Part shown: positions 63,974 through 64,000 of the stretch, one piece after another
Layout of the letters: each line of letters opens with the position of its first letter
How positions within the stretch are numbered: the stretch's first letter is position 1
Source: Nymphaea colorata
Taxonomy: Eukaryota > Streptophyta > Magnoliopsida > Nymphaeales > Nymphaeaceae
Direction of reading: 5' to 3'
DNA: 64,000 nucleotides
NCBI RefSeq assembly: GCF_008831285.2
Contig: NC_045145.1
Coordinates: forward strand, 9,424,802-9,488,801
Notes under the pieces: generated by a model
What the model was told of the DNA's origin: nothing
Seen by the model: the letters and a program-made list of their open reading frames with translations, nothing else
Databases searched by the model: none
Program-made: the position numbers and the translations under genes

Positions 63974-63990
63974 CCCCCCCCCCCCCCCCC
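63974..63990. repeat. C homopolymer run (17 bases)
   Basis: Seventeen C in a row near the right edge; the length may be unreliable in the assembly. Confidence 0.9.
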
Positions 63991-64000
63991 AACAGACCTT

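Overview
The window is nuclear DNA of a seed plant, most likely a flowering plant with a large, transposon-rich genome. The evidence is a chloroplast-targeted protein gene with GT-AG introns, many Ty1-copia elements primed by plant initiator-Met tRNA (TGGTATCAGAG primer sites), an L1-type LINE, hAT-like short elements and an integrated plant pararetrovirus. No bacterial-style operon, CRISPR array or tRNA/rRNA gene was seen.

The one host gene I can support lies on the minus strand. Twelve exons run from 51006 down to 19987 and encode the first 522 residues of a chloroplast CNNM/CorC-type protein (DUF21, CBS pair, start of the CorC_HlyC domain; Arabidopsis At1g55930/At3g13070 family, described as MGR8/MGR9 Mg2+ transporters). 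Only 1,566 coding bases occupy about 31 kb. Introns 3 and 5 are each about 10.8 kb, and the intron after exon 12 is at least 19.9 kb because the last exon(s) are not in the window. All three are filled by mobile elements.

Layout from left to right. 1-1894 is the 3' part of a copia element. 1895-2179 and 8816-8965 are two halves of one LINE, split by a 6.6-kb terminal-repeat element (2180-8815) that itself carries a complete copia (2399-7930). About 9030-14241 is a decayed copia interrupted by three short DNA elements. 14242-19748 is a complete copia with 5-bp target duplication. 19987-27582 holds exons 12 to 6, with a 3.3-kb LTR-like insertion between exons 12 and 11. 27583-38297 is intron 5: a truncated copia, an inverted pair of pararetrovirus fragments with a promoter-like region, and a hAT-like element. 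38298-38589 holds exons 5 and 4. 38590-49452 is intron 3, with two truncated copia elements and several DNA elements. 49453-51006 holds exons 3 to 1. 53074-57959 is a young, nearly complete copia about 2 kb upstream of the gene. 57960-64000 is intergenic, with a decayed copia and a 0.3-kb direct repeat.

No copia copy here reads through without a stop or frameshift, so all are probably non-autonomous now. The most unusual points are the size of the gene, the four-level nest in its last visible intron, the pararetroviral promoter-like region lying in sense orientation inside intron 5, and two recurring hAT-like families with clear 8-bp target duplications.
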